A stretch of 64,000 nucleotides of DNA from assembly GCA_024195585.1 (NCBI GenBank), contig SWBL01000034.1:124001-188000 (forward strand). Direction: 5' to 3'. Positions 54,739 to 64,000 of the stretch are shown piece after piece. Source of the stretch: Aureobasidium sp. EXF-3400 (lineage: Eukaryota; Ascomycota; Dothideomycetes; Dothideales; Saccotheciaceae). How positions within the stretch are numbered: position 1 is the stretch's first letter; the number at the start of each line of letters is the position of its first letter. The notes beneath the pieces are model-generated. The model saw only the letters and a list, made by a program, of their open reading frames with translations. It was not told where the DNA came from and searched no databases. The position numbers and the translations under genes are program-made.

Positions 54739-56300
54739 CTATATACTCTGATCTAACCTCTTCAGAAACCTTCCCACCCCCTTCTCCGTCTTCTTCAGCC
54801 TCTCCTCAAGACGTCCAGGTTTGGGGGGTTGCGCCGCTGTCTTGGGACCATGTCCATGCGCTGCTTCCTGCTCCGTAGGCCTATACGCTTGACTGTGTAC
54901 TGCATATGCCTCCGTCGGCAACGTTGGCTGTGAAGACTGCGATCCATACGTGTAATTCGAGAATCCTCCAATGGGTGTTGAGACCAACCCTGGCGACTGT
55001 AAAGGTGTATGCTGCGCCGCAAACCCTGGTGACTGTAGAGGTGTGTGCATGCCATAGGCAGGAGGCTGGCTAGGCGTGTTTGGTATACCTGGTGATTGCA
55101 GGGGAGTGTGTATCTGGAAGCCAGAAGACTGTGGGTAGTGTGCCGACTGCTGTTGTGGATATGATGCATATTGTGTCAGAGCATGCTGCTGTTGAGGCGT
55201 GCTGCTCTGTGAACTGGTAGGAGGTCCTGCGAATGAATGTGCAGTCTGCAAACCGGCATGTGGAGAGTGTGCAGCAAGAGGCGGTGGAGGTGGAAAAGAG
55301 CCCATACTTGTCGCGCGCTGCGGTGGGCCAGGGAAAGCAATCTGTGAATTCGCCTGCGGATACTGAGCACCTGCTGTAGTAAAAACATTAGGATGCTCGT
55401 GTGTCGCTGCAGCTGCAAGTCCAGTCCCACTGGCTGCATCAACAGGTGGCGGTGTCTTTTCGCGATGGGCGATTGGCTCAGGGGCTGCAGGTGCCGCTGG
55501 ATTGTATGGTGCCACTTGAGCTGCCGAAGAAGGTGTAGACGCCAGAGCTGACTGCAGAGATACCATCTTTTGACCTTCTGGCGTATGGCCATGGTGGCTC
55601 TGATTTGGAGAATCCGAGACAGTACTTGGTGCTCGAGCGTGAGGAGTATGAACAGCCATGTTCTCTAGCTGCTGCACCACAGGGCTCATGCTACCGTCGT
55701 GCTCTGGAGGTGGTGCTGCTTCGGTGACGTCGAGCTGTTGATGAGGCATGATGCGCTTTATGAGATTCAGAAACTTGATGCTATCGTTGGCTGTCCACAG
55801 GTAAAGGTCGAGTGTGTGTATCTTATACAGGTACTTGTGCTCATGTGAGAGACCAAAAGCTGGAAGATGCCACTGCGAGTGATCTGCAGGACGTGGAGAA
55901 GTACCGCCATGCTTGCCACCTTCGACAGTTATGGTGAACAGGTTTGAGTGCTTGTATGTGTTGGTCAACATGGCATGATCCAGGTCTGCAAGAATTAATT
56001 AGCCAAACAGGCGGATGAGAAACAACAATCCAAGATCAACATACAGCCATTAAAAGCATCCTGATCCGGAGTACCAGCAGAGTTGGCTACTTCAAGACGT
56101 GCTCGGCGTTGAGTCGAATTGTAATAAAGATACAAATACGAGCCCTTGTCAAAGCGATGATGGACAGGCTTCGAGGACGGCTGATTGAAGTAGGTGTGTA
56201 CATCTGCAAAGCTACATCAAGTCAGAAGGACAGATTTTCAAGCAGAAAACCATCCAACCTACACGTTGAGAAGTAAAGTCTCTCCAGGCAAAAGAGGCAT
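54739..56300 (-). CDS. Hypothetical protein with Pro/Gln-rich tail and HTPLQSPG repeats
   Basis: Exons 56300-56263 (38 bp), 56211-56045 and 55985-54739, with introns of 51 and 59 bp, give 483 residues. The N-terminal ~130 residues form a compact domain: MPLLPGETLLLNVFADVHTY, FDKGSYLYLYYNSTQRRARL, MLTNTYKHSNLFTITVEGG, KYLYKIHTLDLYLWTANDSI. The remainder is Pro/Gln/Ser/His-rich with three copies of HTPLQSPG (bases 54990-55115) and ends in a basic helix, RLEERLKKTEKGVGRFLKRL. The acceptor for exon 2 is the first of two AGs, because only it keeps the frame (LNVFADVHTY). I do not recognise the family; an RNA-processing or scaffold role is only a guess. Confidence 0.65.
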
Positions 56301-56914
56301 GTTCACGGACGAGTCTGACGCTCTCGCTGTAATCTCTCTCGGTGTGGTTGATACCTCACAACATCGACAACATGAATGTAAGCCTCGACAAACTCGACCA
56401 GATGAGCGACGTAGTCAGTACAGAGGTAATTGAAGATGTATTCAATAGAAAAGGCCGTGGGAAACTTGAGCAGCAGGCCCAGCAGCAGGAGAAGGAGCGG
56501 AGACATGTGGATGGTGGGGGAGGGGAACTAAATATACAAGTGGCATCACAATCGCCTTGACTGCTCGACTGCAATTGGATGGCAGTAGAGATGGCTGCAA
56601 AGTAGTCGGGCGCTTACTGTGTTGCAAACAGCTCATTGATGTGGTGAGAGACGTGCTGGACCGTGATTGGCCGCTTGCGGGGCTCTCTCGATTGCGGAGG
56701 CCGGAGCGCCAAGACGCGCGACAAGAATGTGAGAAAGTCGCAGTCGAGATTCATGAATTAATTATTTTGCTGCCCATACCAACTACACATTCGCTCAAGC
56801 ATCCGCGCGTCAACCTCAGCCTTACATCTCTGTCCCTCGAACCAGGACTATCCTACTCAAACCCAACACTCACCACAACCCGCGCCGAGAGGGCGCCTCG
56901 AACCACCACCCACC
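56301..56914. other. Shared upstream region of two divergent genes
   Basis: About 610 bp between the Pro/Gln-rich gene and uS8m. Contains overlapping short open frames on both strands (for example a 67-codon minus frame at 56506-56303 and a 72-codon plus frame at 56342-56560) with no recognisable content. I treat them as leader or noise. Confidence 0.4.
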
Positions 56915-57448
56915 ATGTCTCTGGTCAACCTCGCCCACGTCTGCTCACACATGCAGAACGCCTCTCTGGCTCGCCTCGGCGTCACATCCATCCCTCTATC
57001 ACGCATGCATCTCTCCCTCTCCCTGCTACTCCAAAAGCAAGGTTTCCTCAGCACCGTCACCCTCGGCGGTCCCACACCACCCGCAAAACTGCTACCACCC
57101 ACCCACGCCGACACCGACTCCTCCTCCGCACCAACAAAATCAATTCTCCAAGAGGTCGAGGCAGTCACACAGCAAAACCGCGCTTCCAGAAGGCTATGGC
57201 TGGGCATGAAGTACTGGGATGGCGAGCCCGTCTTGCGCAAGATGAAGTTGCTGTCAAAGCCTACAAAGCGCATTTGGCTGAGCAGCAACGAGTTGGGCGA
57301 GATTGTGAGGGGCAAGGATTGCAAGTTTATCAAGGGTTTGAGACAGGTTGGCGAGTGCATTTTCGTTAGCACCGACAAGGGCATCATGGAGGCTAGAGAG
57401 TGTGTTGAGAGAAAGATTGGTGGTCAGGTTCTTTGCCGCGTTTGGTAA
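56915..57448 (+). CDS. MRPS8: Mitochondrial small-subunit ribosomal protein uS8m
   Basis: Single exon, 177 residues. The start MSLVNLAHVCSHMQNASLAR fits the uS8 N-terminal helix. The region between (SMHLSL-type text, actual LSRMHLSLSLLLQKQGFLST) matches the uS8 first fold, and the C-terminus carries the uS8 signature text KGLRQVGECIFVSTDKGIME with ARECVERKIGGQVLCRVW, the conserved '.ST.KGIM...A...GGE.LC..W' block. It is an rRNA-binding component of the mitoribosomal small subunit. A short low-complexity insert (about residues 50-75) is typical of fungal mitochondrial versions. Convergent with the ATPase gene. Confidence 0.9.
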   Translation: MSLVNLAHVCSHMQNASLARLGVTSIPLSRMHLSLSLLLQKQGFLSTVTLGGPTPPAKLLPPTHADTDSSSAPTKSILQEVEAVTQQNRASRRLWLGMKYWDGEPVLRKMKLLSKPTKRIWLSSNELGEIVRGKDCKFIKGLRQVGECIFVSTDKGIMEARECVERKIGGQVLCRVW

Positions 57449-57752
57449 TGCAGCATGGTGCTGTCGTGTAGGAATATTGTCTGGCATTGGGAACCGTGTA
57501 TCGAAGGCGACTTATATTCTTGTTGTACAAAAATCTCAGTCTTCATCTTCTTTGACATGCCCTCACGCGACCATTCTGGTCAAATTTGAAAAAGCGAACA
57601 AGGACCATATTCTATCTCCATCATCATCCTCAAACTCCAAGAGAATGCCATCAAAACGATTCGAGAGTCACCACCTCATCATCAAGATCCCTCTAGAATG
57701 ACCCTAGACCGAAGGCACTCTCGATGCTTTCTTGCAGTACTCCACCACCACA
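57449..57752. other. Intergenic, between convergent genes
   Basis: About 300 bp of 3' flanks; nothing recognised. Confidence 0.5.
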
Positions 57753-59951
57753 TCACTCTCTAACAGCAAGAACACTCTGTCCTCCATCAACACCCAATCT
57801 ACTTCTCGTCTTGAACCTCACACATCCCATTCCCAATTTCTTCTTCTTTCCGTGTTCATCCACCTCCAAAACAGCAGAAGGTGCAAACAGCAAACTCTCT
57901 CCAACATCCAGATTGATGATTTTCTCAAAGAGCTGTGCTGCAGTGCCTTTCTTCTTCTTGTCTGCAACGCTGCCTCCATCAGCAGCAGACGCAGCAAGGT
58001 CAGAAGCACCAGCAAGATGTTTCTTGAGCGTAAGCATCCAATCTGGAGATGTAAAGCGATGAACAAATGTCATGGAGCAGAGATCCAACAGTTTGGGGGA
58101 GATGGTGGGTTCTTGGGTGGCGACGACGACGCGACAGGCATTGTGTCTTTGTTCTCTAATCACCGTGAGCAGATTCTCGGTAAAGGTTTCTGCGGCGGGA
58201 GTGTTCTTCATAAACTTGTGAGCCTCGTCTAGACAAACTAGGAGACCCGAGTCAGGACGCGAGGACAGGAACACACTGAGCAAGATATCAAACAGCGTGC
58301 ATGTTGTGCCTGCATCCAGAAACGGGTCACTGAGATCAACGATCGTCAAAGTGCCCGGAGAAGTCGTAAACAGATCGGTTTTCTTGCTACAAGTTTTCTT
58401 GGAAGCTTTGATACAGCCGGGGTCTAAGAATGACTCCAGCAAGTCAAGACGCATATTCATCATGACCTTCTGACCTGGTTGCAACCCCTCATTGTCGAGA
58501 TTGGCCTTGAAGGTTGCATAGCTGAAGGGTAGTCCAGTAATAGCCATTTCGCGAAGGATACGCATGATGACTTCCATGTACAGAGGAACTGCAGTCTCAC
58601 TCTCCGCAAAAGCCATCAAGCGATGCATACGCTCAGCAGTAAGATGATGAGACTGCAAAACCAGAGGCTGGACATTCAACAATTTCTCATGCTTTACACC
58701 AACTGCATTCTTGTAGATAGTACTCAATGCATGATAGTTGCTGCGCGAAACCAAGACATTGACTTTGACCCCCAAAGACACCAACTGAGCAGCCTCACAG
58801 ATGTTGTGTGCGGAAGCTGTGTTGTTGTGGAACACAATACCAGCAAGTGGCTTGGGCAATTTTCCGATGGCTGAAGAGGCATATAGACAGTTTTCGATGA
58901 TGGCAGACAATGTGTAGCTTTTTCCGCTACCTTGGGAGCCGCAAATGAACGCCGACCAAGGTGTATTGGTGTTGAGGAGGACAGGCTCGGGTTCCTCATC
59001 GACAGGAGTTGTAGAGCTGAACATGCCGTGCACTGTGGAAGACGTGCTGTTTTCTTCATCCAAGGAAGAAGGCTCTGGGATACGACAACCAAGAAAAGCG
59101 TACTGAGGGAACACGGATGTCTTCGCAGTGGCTTCGGAGGACTCCTTCACGGTTAGAGAAACAAGTGGTGTGGTGCGCAGTTGTTCATCTGCACCAGAAG
59201 CTTTGTTCTCTCTCGTGTGGTGCAGTTGCATAAATTTCTGCCGTTCTGCCTGAATGTTGCCGGTGGAGGATAACAGGCTTGGGTTGGTTTTGAACTTGAA
59301 GACGGGAGGTACGGGTTTGGATGCAGCGATTGCTGTCTGACCAGGCATAAGACCATGAGTAGTGTCCTTGAGTTGGAGCGGATCGACTTTCTGAGCGGAG
59401 AAGGGCTGGAAAGGATTGATGCCTTCAGTCGATTCTTGCTTGTGTCCGACGGGCTGAATCGGTTGCTGTTTGAGTGTTGGTGCTGGTTTGACACTTTCCT
59501 TGGGTACGCCCTTAACAGTCGGGTCGGCAGTCTCATTGGGTTGAGGAAGACTAGCAGCCATATCGGGGAAGGACTTGAAGGGATCTTGATATCCAGATTC
59601 TTCGGCTTGATCAGTCAAAGACGGTGTATGGACAGACTGATCAGTTGAGAGCTCGTTGCCCATCTTCGAACTTGGTTTGTCCAGGACAGAATCCAAAGAA
59701 GAGGTTGCTGATGGTGCTTCAAAGTTGGTTTTGTAGTTGGAGCGTAGTGATGCGACATCAGAGACATTTTCCTGCGACTTGGCTTGACTCTGTTGTGTGG
59801 CACTGTCTAAGTTCTCTGCTGTCTTGATGGTGTCGGATTCACTTGATTGTGTGTTTGTTGTTTTATTGTTAAGCAACTTTGTCTCAGAAATCTTGCTAAA
59901 GCTGAAATCAGCCGCGATTGTTGTCTTGGGCAGAGAACTAAACAAAGACAT
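57753..59951 (-). CDS. P-loop ATPase with Ser/Thr-rich N-terminus (possibly second part of a fusion)
   Basis: 732 codons from ATG 59951. The first ~320 residues are Ser/Thr/Gln-rich and disordered. The ATPase domain follows: Walker A GSQGSGKSYTLSAIIENCLY, then GLPFSYATFKANLDNEGLQP, TLTIVDLSDPFLD, Walker B LLVCLDEAHKFM, and VVVATQEPTISPKLLDLCSM (sensor-like QEPT text). These features recall the HerA/FtsK-like side of P-loop ATPases; its function in fungi is unknown to me. The open frame at 61253-59973 upstream is in the same reading frame and separated only by TAA plus 21 bp. A 39-bp intron (GTAAGA donor at 59976, TTTAG acceptor) would remove the stop and this ATG and fuse the two into one protein of about 1145 residues. 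Confidence 0.75.
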   Translation of the reverse strand: MSLFSSLPKTTIAADFSFSKISETKLLNNKTTNTQSSESDTIKTAENLDSATQQSQAKSQENVSDVASLRSNYKTNFEAPSATSSLDSVLDKPSSKMGNELSTDQSVHTPSLTDQAEESGYQDPFKSFPDMAASLPQPNETADPTVKGVPKESVKPAPTLKQQPIQPVGHKQESTEGINPFQPFSAQKVDPLQLKDTTHGLMPGQTAIAASKPVPPVFKFKTNPSLLSSTGNIQAERQKFMQLHHTRENKASGADEQLRTTPLVSLTVKESSEATAKTSVFPQYAFLGCRIPEPSSLDEENSTSSTVHGMFSSTTPVDEEPEPVLLNTNTPWSAFICGSQGSGKSYTLSAIIENCLYASSAIGKLPKPLAGIVFHNNTASAHNICEAAQLVSLGVKVNVLVSRSNYHALSTIYKNAVGVKHEKLLNVQPLVLQSHHLTAERMHRLMAFAESETAVPLYMEVIMRILREMAITGLPFSYATFKANLDNEGLQPGQKVMMNMRLDLLESFLDPGCIKASKKTCSKKTDLFTTSPGTLTIVDLSDPFLDAGTTCTLFDILLSVFLSSRPDSGLLVCLDEAHKFMKNTPAAETFTENLLTVIREQRHNACRVVVATQEPTISPKLLDLCSMTFVHRFTSPDWMLTLKKHLAGASDLAASAADGGSVADKKKKGTAAQLFEKIINLDVGESLLFAPSAVLEVDEHGKKKKLGMGCVRFKTRSRLGVDGGQSVLAVRE

Positions 59952-59972
59952 GGTATCCGAAGTGTTGGCGTC

Positions 59973-61253
59973 TTACTTCGGTGGTTTCATAGAAGGGAAC
60001 CAAGAAGTGGTTGTCTGGTTACCTGCAGCTGTTTCCCTCAGAGGAGTAAATTTGAAGGACGATTCAGTCTTTGTTTGTGCTGACGCAGTCGACGGCTTAA
60101 AGCTGAACATAGATGATGACTCAGTCTTGACTTCTGATTCAGGCAATCCAAAGAATGATCTGGATGCGCTTGGATCGGTGTTGACATCTGACACAGGTAC
60201 AGATCCAACTGCAGGAGCTGGAGGCATGCTTTTCGTAACAACTGCTTCATCGGAGCCGGTTGGAGAAAACTTTCTTGTCTTTTCTAGCGCTTCCTGAGAA
60301 GTCTTGGGAGGCGTAGATAACTCTGGCTCCTTGTTCTGGGCTGTCTCGTTCTCCGCAGGTTGTGAGTGGAACAGCGCTGCCGACTCCACTGCTTGGGTCA
60401 TCTCTGCTTGCTTGCTGCCGAAACTGAAGGGCTGCGACGGCTGTGAGCTTCTCTGCTCGTCCTTTGTTTCCTCAGGCAGTGGAGTGGCAGGTGCAGTAGG
60501 CAAGCCAAAGTCAGTGCTGGCCGCGCTATCTGTCTTGTTCAGCTTCTTATAGTCGGCAAGTCTCAACTCCTCAAAGAAGAAAGGCTCAAACGATTCCATG
60601 AATGTTATGGATTGGTATTTGCACACACATGAAGATGTGTAGTCTTTCTCCAACTTTGGTGCAAACTTCGTGCCAATGGTTCCCTTCGCGCTTGAAGACG
60701 GAGCCTGATTTAGGACTGGGGGCCAAGGTTCTATGGGCTGAGCCCTCTGCGCGCCGCCTTCGTGCAAATCTTCTCTGTCAGCAGTTTTGAGCGCAGTTGG
60801 GAACCCAGAGCCAGCGTAGGACGTGTCGTCCGTTTTGCTCCGCTTGTCGTATTCAGCCAGCCTTGACTCCTCGAAAGAGAGGGACTTGGGTGGACTCATC
60901 GTGCTTGATGATTGTTGTGTGAAAGACGCAGGATCTGTTGATGTGCGAGCGCTTCCTGTACGCGCCGTGGCTCCGTGTGGGTGCTCGCTGGTCGGAATAT
61001 CAACAGAAGAACTCGCGTTCGACGCGTTGTTTGTTTTGTCCAATGTTCCGTAATCCGCTAGCCTGAGCTCCTCGAACGACGATTCGCCGAATTTTCTCAT
61101 GGCTGTGATGGATTGCAGATGCTGCTGGTGACCATCGTACGCATGCTTGTCGATGGAAGATTCAAATTTTGAGCCAATGGTATTTGTTTCGTATGGTGAA
61201 AGCAAAGAAGCCGAGAAAGGAAACCCCCTCGGTCGACAGTGCTTGTCCGTCAT
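59973..61253 (-). CDS. Nucleoporin-like protein with GLEBS-type repeats (possibly first part of a fusion)
   Basis: 426 codons from ATG 61253. It contains three copies of a motif around FEELRLADY: SSFEELRLADYGTLDKT (bases 61051-61100), SLSFEESRLAEYDKRSKT (60852-60900) and FFFEELRLADYKKLNKT (60553-60602). Copies 1 and 3 are preceded by TIG(S/T)KF and QSIT.M (YETNTIGSKFESS with LQSITAMRKF; KGTIGTKFAPK with YQSITFMESF). This is the layout of the GLEBS motif of Nup98/Nup116, which binds Rae1/Gle2. The rest is Ser/Thr/Pro-rich with a few FG-like pieces (FSFGSKQ). It ends in TAA 21 bp before the ATPase ATG, in the same frame, so the two are probably one transcript and perhaps one protein. The GLEBS call is by remembered pattern. 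Confidence 0.6.
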   Translation of the reverse strand: MTDKHCRPRGFPFSASLLSPYETNTIGSKFESSIDKHAYDGHQQHLQSITAMRKFGESSFEELRLADYGTLDKTNNASNASSSVDIPTSEHPHGATARTGSARTSTDPASFTQQSSSTMSPPKSLSFEESRLAEYDKRSKTDDTSYAGSGFPTALKTADREDLHEGGAQRAQPIEPWPPVLNQAPSSSAKGTIGTKFAPKLEKDYTSSCVCKYQSITFMESFEPFFFEELRLADYKKLNKTDSAASTDFGLPTAPATPLPEETKDEQRSSQPSQPFSFGSKQAEMTQAVESAALFHSQPAENETAQNKEPELSTPPKTSQEALEKTRKFSPTGSDEAVVTKSMPPAPAVGSVPVSDVNTDPSASRSFFGLPESEVKTESSSMFSFKPSTASAQTKTESSFKFTPLRETAAGNQTTTSWFPSMKPPK

Positions 61254-62301
61254 CTTGAGCAGCTGTTAATCTCCCAATCTTGTTTTCGTGATTAATGGGG
61301 TCTTTATTTCTTTCTTGTGGCTCGTGTATGCAGAAAATATTCAGATGGAAATATCACTCAACACTTTACTATGGCCATAACCATCTCGAAGATATAATGG
61401 CTATCCGTGTCTTCTCCCAGTAGCAGTAAGACAACCCCCAATTGTTTGCGTTCATACCAACTTTAGACTTGGGATGGAAGGGAAGGCTGTCCATGAGTAA
61501 GGACCAAATTCTCCTTGATCTGATAGCCGCGGATCTACAGATGCGATAAGATGAGATAAGATAAGATGAATCATATCTCAAAAGATCTCCAGCTTCGTCT
61601 CTGTAGCGCGCTGCTCCGAAACACATGCACAGAACACATCGCAGCAAGGAAAAAAAAAGCCAGCAGTCGTAGCATGAACAGACAAAACAACTGACAAGCC
61701 ATTTCCTCTTGCGACAGCCATGGCTTGACTTGCAGCATGCAAGAGCAGCTATAACCGAAGCCGATATACCCGCACGTACACGCAAGGCCGCGCGTCGCCA
61801 CTCCTACAAAATCAAACTAGCCCCAAAACGTCAGGCAATACGAGAACAAAAGGCTTGACAAGGCTTAACCACAAATGTCACAAAGCTTGAATGTTGTCAC
61901 TGACTCTGCTAGACTGGATTGGGGGGTAGTGGTATAGCCGAGCTGGCTTAATATCGCGGGAATAAATAACAAAATACAGAGGTAGAAGAAAGTAGAAAGA
62001 CTTGAAAATTGGGAAGGGTAGGAGGTCGTGTGATCTTGTTGTTCTACTTTTTGTTCTTGATGCAGGGTACGCTTTGTTAAGTTGTGTGTAGCTTTAGGGA
62101 CTATGTGATGGAATCGCTCTCGAACACTAGAAGAAACTGGTGGAAGGAGGTAAATTCATCATCTTTTGTCGAAGATTCTACAGGCGAGCACATTGCGTAT
62201 CGTCACAACCTGTGTCCTATTCATGCTGCTGGTAGTATATAGATTGGTCTAATATGCGAATGATCATTATCGTATACAGAGAAAATATGGGTATATCACT
62301 A
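61254..62301. other. Intergenic, about 1 kb
   Basis: Upstream of the GLEBS-repeat gene and downstream of the glycosyltransferase. Apart from the GATA cluster given separately and A-rich runs near 61649, no gene-like frame was recognised; the 138-codon minus frame at 61785-61369 looks incidental. Confidence 0.5.
61545..61565. promoter_or_regulatory. Cluster of three GATAAG sites
   Basis: GATAAG occurs at 61545, 61555 and 61560, about 290 bp upstream of the start of the minus-strand GLEBS-repeat gene. Such clusters can bind GATA factors of the AreA/NsdD type, but this one could also be a simple GATAA repeat. Confidence 0.35.
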
Positions 62302-64000
62302 TCACACCATATCGCTCCACTCATTATAAGCCAACACCTCTGGACCCGACCACTTCTCTCCATACGGATTAACCCTCTCCCCGGAAAAGAAACCATCATG
62401 AGCAGACTGCAAAACATCCAACCATGAACTGGGCTCCGGCTCTTTTAGCCACTGGTTATGGATATGGTATGTCCAGGCGCCGCGGAAGAAGTTCTCAAGT
62501 GTGCGATTGTTGGGTGGATATCTGTCTTCTTCAAACTTGTAGTCTTTGACGATGCCAGCTTGTTTGAGAGCTGCGGCTTCGGATTTGCTGCTGGTGAAAC
62601 TGTCCATGGGACCGGGCATGGGAGTGATGTTGATGTGATCGGGCGAAGAAGCAACATCGGGTTTCACATCTCGAGGAAACTTTGCAGAGCGCAGTGATTG
62701 CGACACCTGAGACAAGATACCTTCTTTGTGTGCAGATGTGGAGTTGAGATTCAGAAGCTTCAGCTGAGGGCCATCGTAGCTCTCCCACTCGTCCTTGAGA
62801 CTGTTGGCTTTGCCCTTGAAGACAGCGCTGTAGTCACGTAGACAAGGTACGGTGCAACGGCCTTGACGATCCCAGTTGAATTCAGTCCAGATTGGATCGA
62901 AAGCAGCGGTTTCCAGCATAGGGAATTCAAGGTCGCGACCCTCCTTCCAGATCATACGACCAATGACTCGAGGATGAAAGTTGAGGCCCATGCGTACACC
63001 ACCTCGTAGCAGATAGCTTGAGAGTGAAGTATTGGCAGACAAAGACATGATGGCAGTGTTGTAATCACCTGGGTTGTTGTGAGCTCCCCATCGTTCAGCA
63101 AAGTCGTGTTTCTTGGGTATGAGCAAAGGTCGCATGTCACGGAGCATTAAAGCGTCCATGTCCAGATATACACCACCATGTTGATGCAGGATAATGAAGC
63201 GCACTGTATCGGAGATTGCCTGAGGGAAGAAAGTCATCTGCTTTGGTGTGAGAGTGATCCATTGCTGGCCATTGGCGTCTTCAATGAGACCTTCTGCAAC
63301 CGCAACTTCGCCCTTGGCGTTAGGCTTTCCTTTGGTCTTGTAATAGCCAACTCCATCTGTGTTGTCGAAGTCCTTCGGCAGAGGCATTCTGGTGGGGAAT
63401 TTCCAGGGCAACACTTTGATGTCGCCTCTCTCGACCAGCGGCAAGAAGCGAGCAAATAGAGCGTCGTGGTTCAACATCTTGTCAACAGCATCGGGAGCTC
63501 TATCAGTATCTGCCCAGAGCCAAAGTCGACTGCAGGGCAAGTTTTGTGTATAGAGATAGGCCTTGACAAAGACTTCGAGACGCCACGTCGCGGGACCAGC
63601 CCAGTAGACGTGGTAAGGGATGATGGGACCAGCGCAAGTCCCGAGATTTGTCTTCGAAGGAGCTTTTGCGTCCTTGACCGAGACGTACTGGTTGAGGGTG
63701 TTCCCATGACCATCTGCGTTCAAGTATTCTGCCCTCCTGGGGTCTTGTTCACTTGCACGATCCACCTGTTCTGGCAAGAGATAGTATTTGTCCTCGGCGC
63801 CTGACAAGAATTCCAAGCAGCTGAAGACATCCCTCATCTTCTCAAGACCTTCGTACGAGCCTCTGCACTCTTTGACAAGCATGTCAATGTCGGCTTCGGT
63901 GTCGACATGAGGTCTGGGACCAAAGAAGTCGTCGCGTGGAACAACGGCGCTCGAGGGACGGTTGAAGACATTGGCGTGAGGATTGATGGTTAGGGTGCGG
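62302..64000 (-). CDS. DxD-motif glycosyltransferase, partial (5' end outside window)
   Basis: The frame is open from the right window edge (64000) to the stop at 62302, at least 565 residues, so the start lies beyond the window. The region GPIIPYHVYWAGPATWRLEV, then SDTVRFIILHQHGGVYLDMD with ALMLRDMRPLL, carries the DxD motif (YLDMDAL) and the 'R..IL...GG.Y.D.D' pattern of sugar-binding-region glycosyltransferases related to Och1/Sur1 (Gly_transf_sug). These are usually Golgi enzymes; the expected N-terminal membrane anchor would be in the missing part. The donor sugar cannot be read. Further text NWDRQGRCTVPCLRDYSAVF and RTLENFFRGAWTYHIHNQWL belongs to the C-terminal part. Confidence 0.78.
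   Translation of the reverse strand, partial: RTLTINPHANVFNRPSSAVVPRDDFFGPRPHVDTEADIDMLVKECRGSYEGLEKMRDVFSCLEFLSGAEDKYYLLPEQVDRASEQDPRRAEYLNADGHGNTLNQYVSVKDAKAPSKTNLGTCAGPIIPYHVYWAGPATWRLEVFVKAYLYTQNLPCSRLWLWADTDRAPDAVDKMLNHDALFARFLPLVERGDIKVLPWKFPTRMPLPKDFDNTDGVGYYKTKGKPNAKGEVAVAEGLIEDANGQQWITLTPKQMTFFPQAISDTVRFIILHQHGGVYLDMDALMLRDMRPLLIPKKHDFAERWGAHNNPGDYNTAIMSLSANTSLSSYLLRGGVRMGLNFHPRVIGRMIWKEGRDLEFPMLETAAFDPIWTEFNWDRQGRCTVPCLRDYSAVFKGKANSLKDEWESYDGPQLKLLNLNSTSAHKEGILSQVSQSLRSAKFPRDVKPDVASSPDHINITPMPGPMDSFTSSKSEAAALKQAGIVKDYKFEEDRYPPNNRTLENFFRGAWTYHIHNQWLKEPEPSSWLDVLQSAHDGFFSGERVNPYGEKWSGPEVLAYNEWSDMV

Noticed and set aside
56303..56560. Small genes in the leader between the Pro/Gln-rich gene and uS8m
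   Set aside because: Overlapping short frames on both strands with no pattern; best explained as leader sequence.

Overview
The window comes from a filamentous ascomycete (Pezizomycotina). The intact genes have a few GT-AG introns of about 45-77 bp, and the gene set fits: cap methyltransferase, proteasome lid subunit, DNA polymerase zeta, a WD40-M20 peptidase of the Dug2 type, and an NLR-like NACHT protein carrying a nucleoside phosphorylase domain. No bacterial or organellar features were seen.

Layout. (1) 1-8014 is an ordinary compact block: a flavin monooxygenase (256-2319 +), the 26S proteasome subunit Rpn7 (2679-4296 -), the mRNA cap guanine-N7 methyltransferase Abd1 (4837-6570 +) and the F-actin capping protein alpha subunit (6990-8014 +). 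(2) About 8.7-34.2 kb is very different. I found no convincing intact gene in roughly 25 kb, but it is full of protein-like stretches broken by frameshifts and in-frame stops. Every stretch I could read is on the + strand. They include an F-box-like start, a SNF2-like DEAH helicase piece, coiled-coil repeats and a Gag-like zinc knuckle. Several stretches are diverged copies of one another, and the hexamer TATATA is about 13 times denser here than in the rest of the window. I read this as a graveyard of tandemly duplicated, decayed genes or mobile sequence. (3) 34.3-37.5 kb, at the edge of the graveyard, is an NLR-like gene (phosphorylase-NACHT-ankyrin, minus strand). (4) 38.6-64.0 kb is ordinary again: an intron-bearing tRNA-Ala, a BSD-domain protein, a Yrb30-like RanGTP-binding protein, REV3, a small hypothetical protein, DUG2, a proline/glutamine-rich hypothetical protein with HTPLQSPG repeats, mitochondrial ribosomal protein uS8m, a fungal P-loop ATPase preceded in the same frame by a nucleoporin-like GLEBS-repeat protein, and a DxD glycosyltransferase that runs off the right edge.

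The housekeeping genes do not form a pathway cluster. Rpn7/Abd1 and Yrb30-like/REV3 are divergent pairs with short shared upstream regions. The parts most worth a second look are the graveyard (TATATA enrichment, repeated units, TAA/TAG codons where glutamine is plausible) and the GLEBS-repeat/ATPase locus at 57.7-61.3 kb. All exon boundaries were read by eye from splice signals and frame continuity. No homology search was possible, so family calls rest on motifs.
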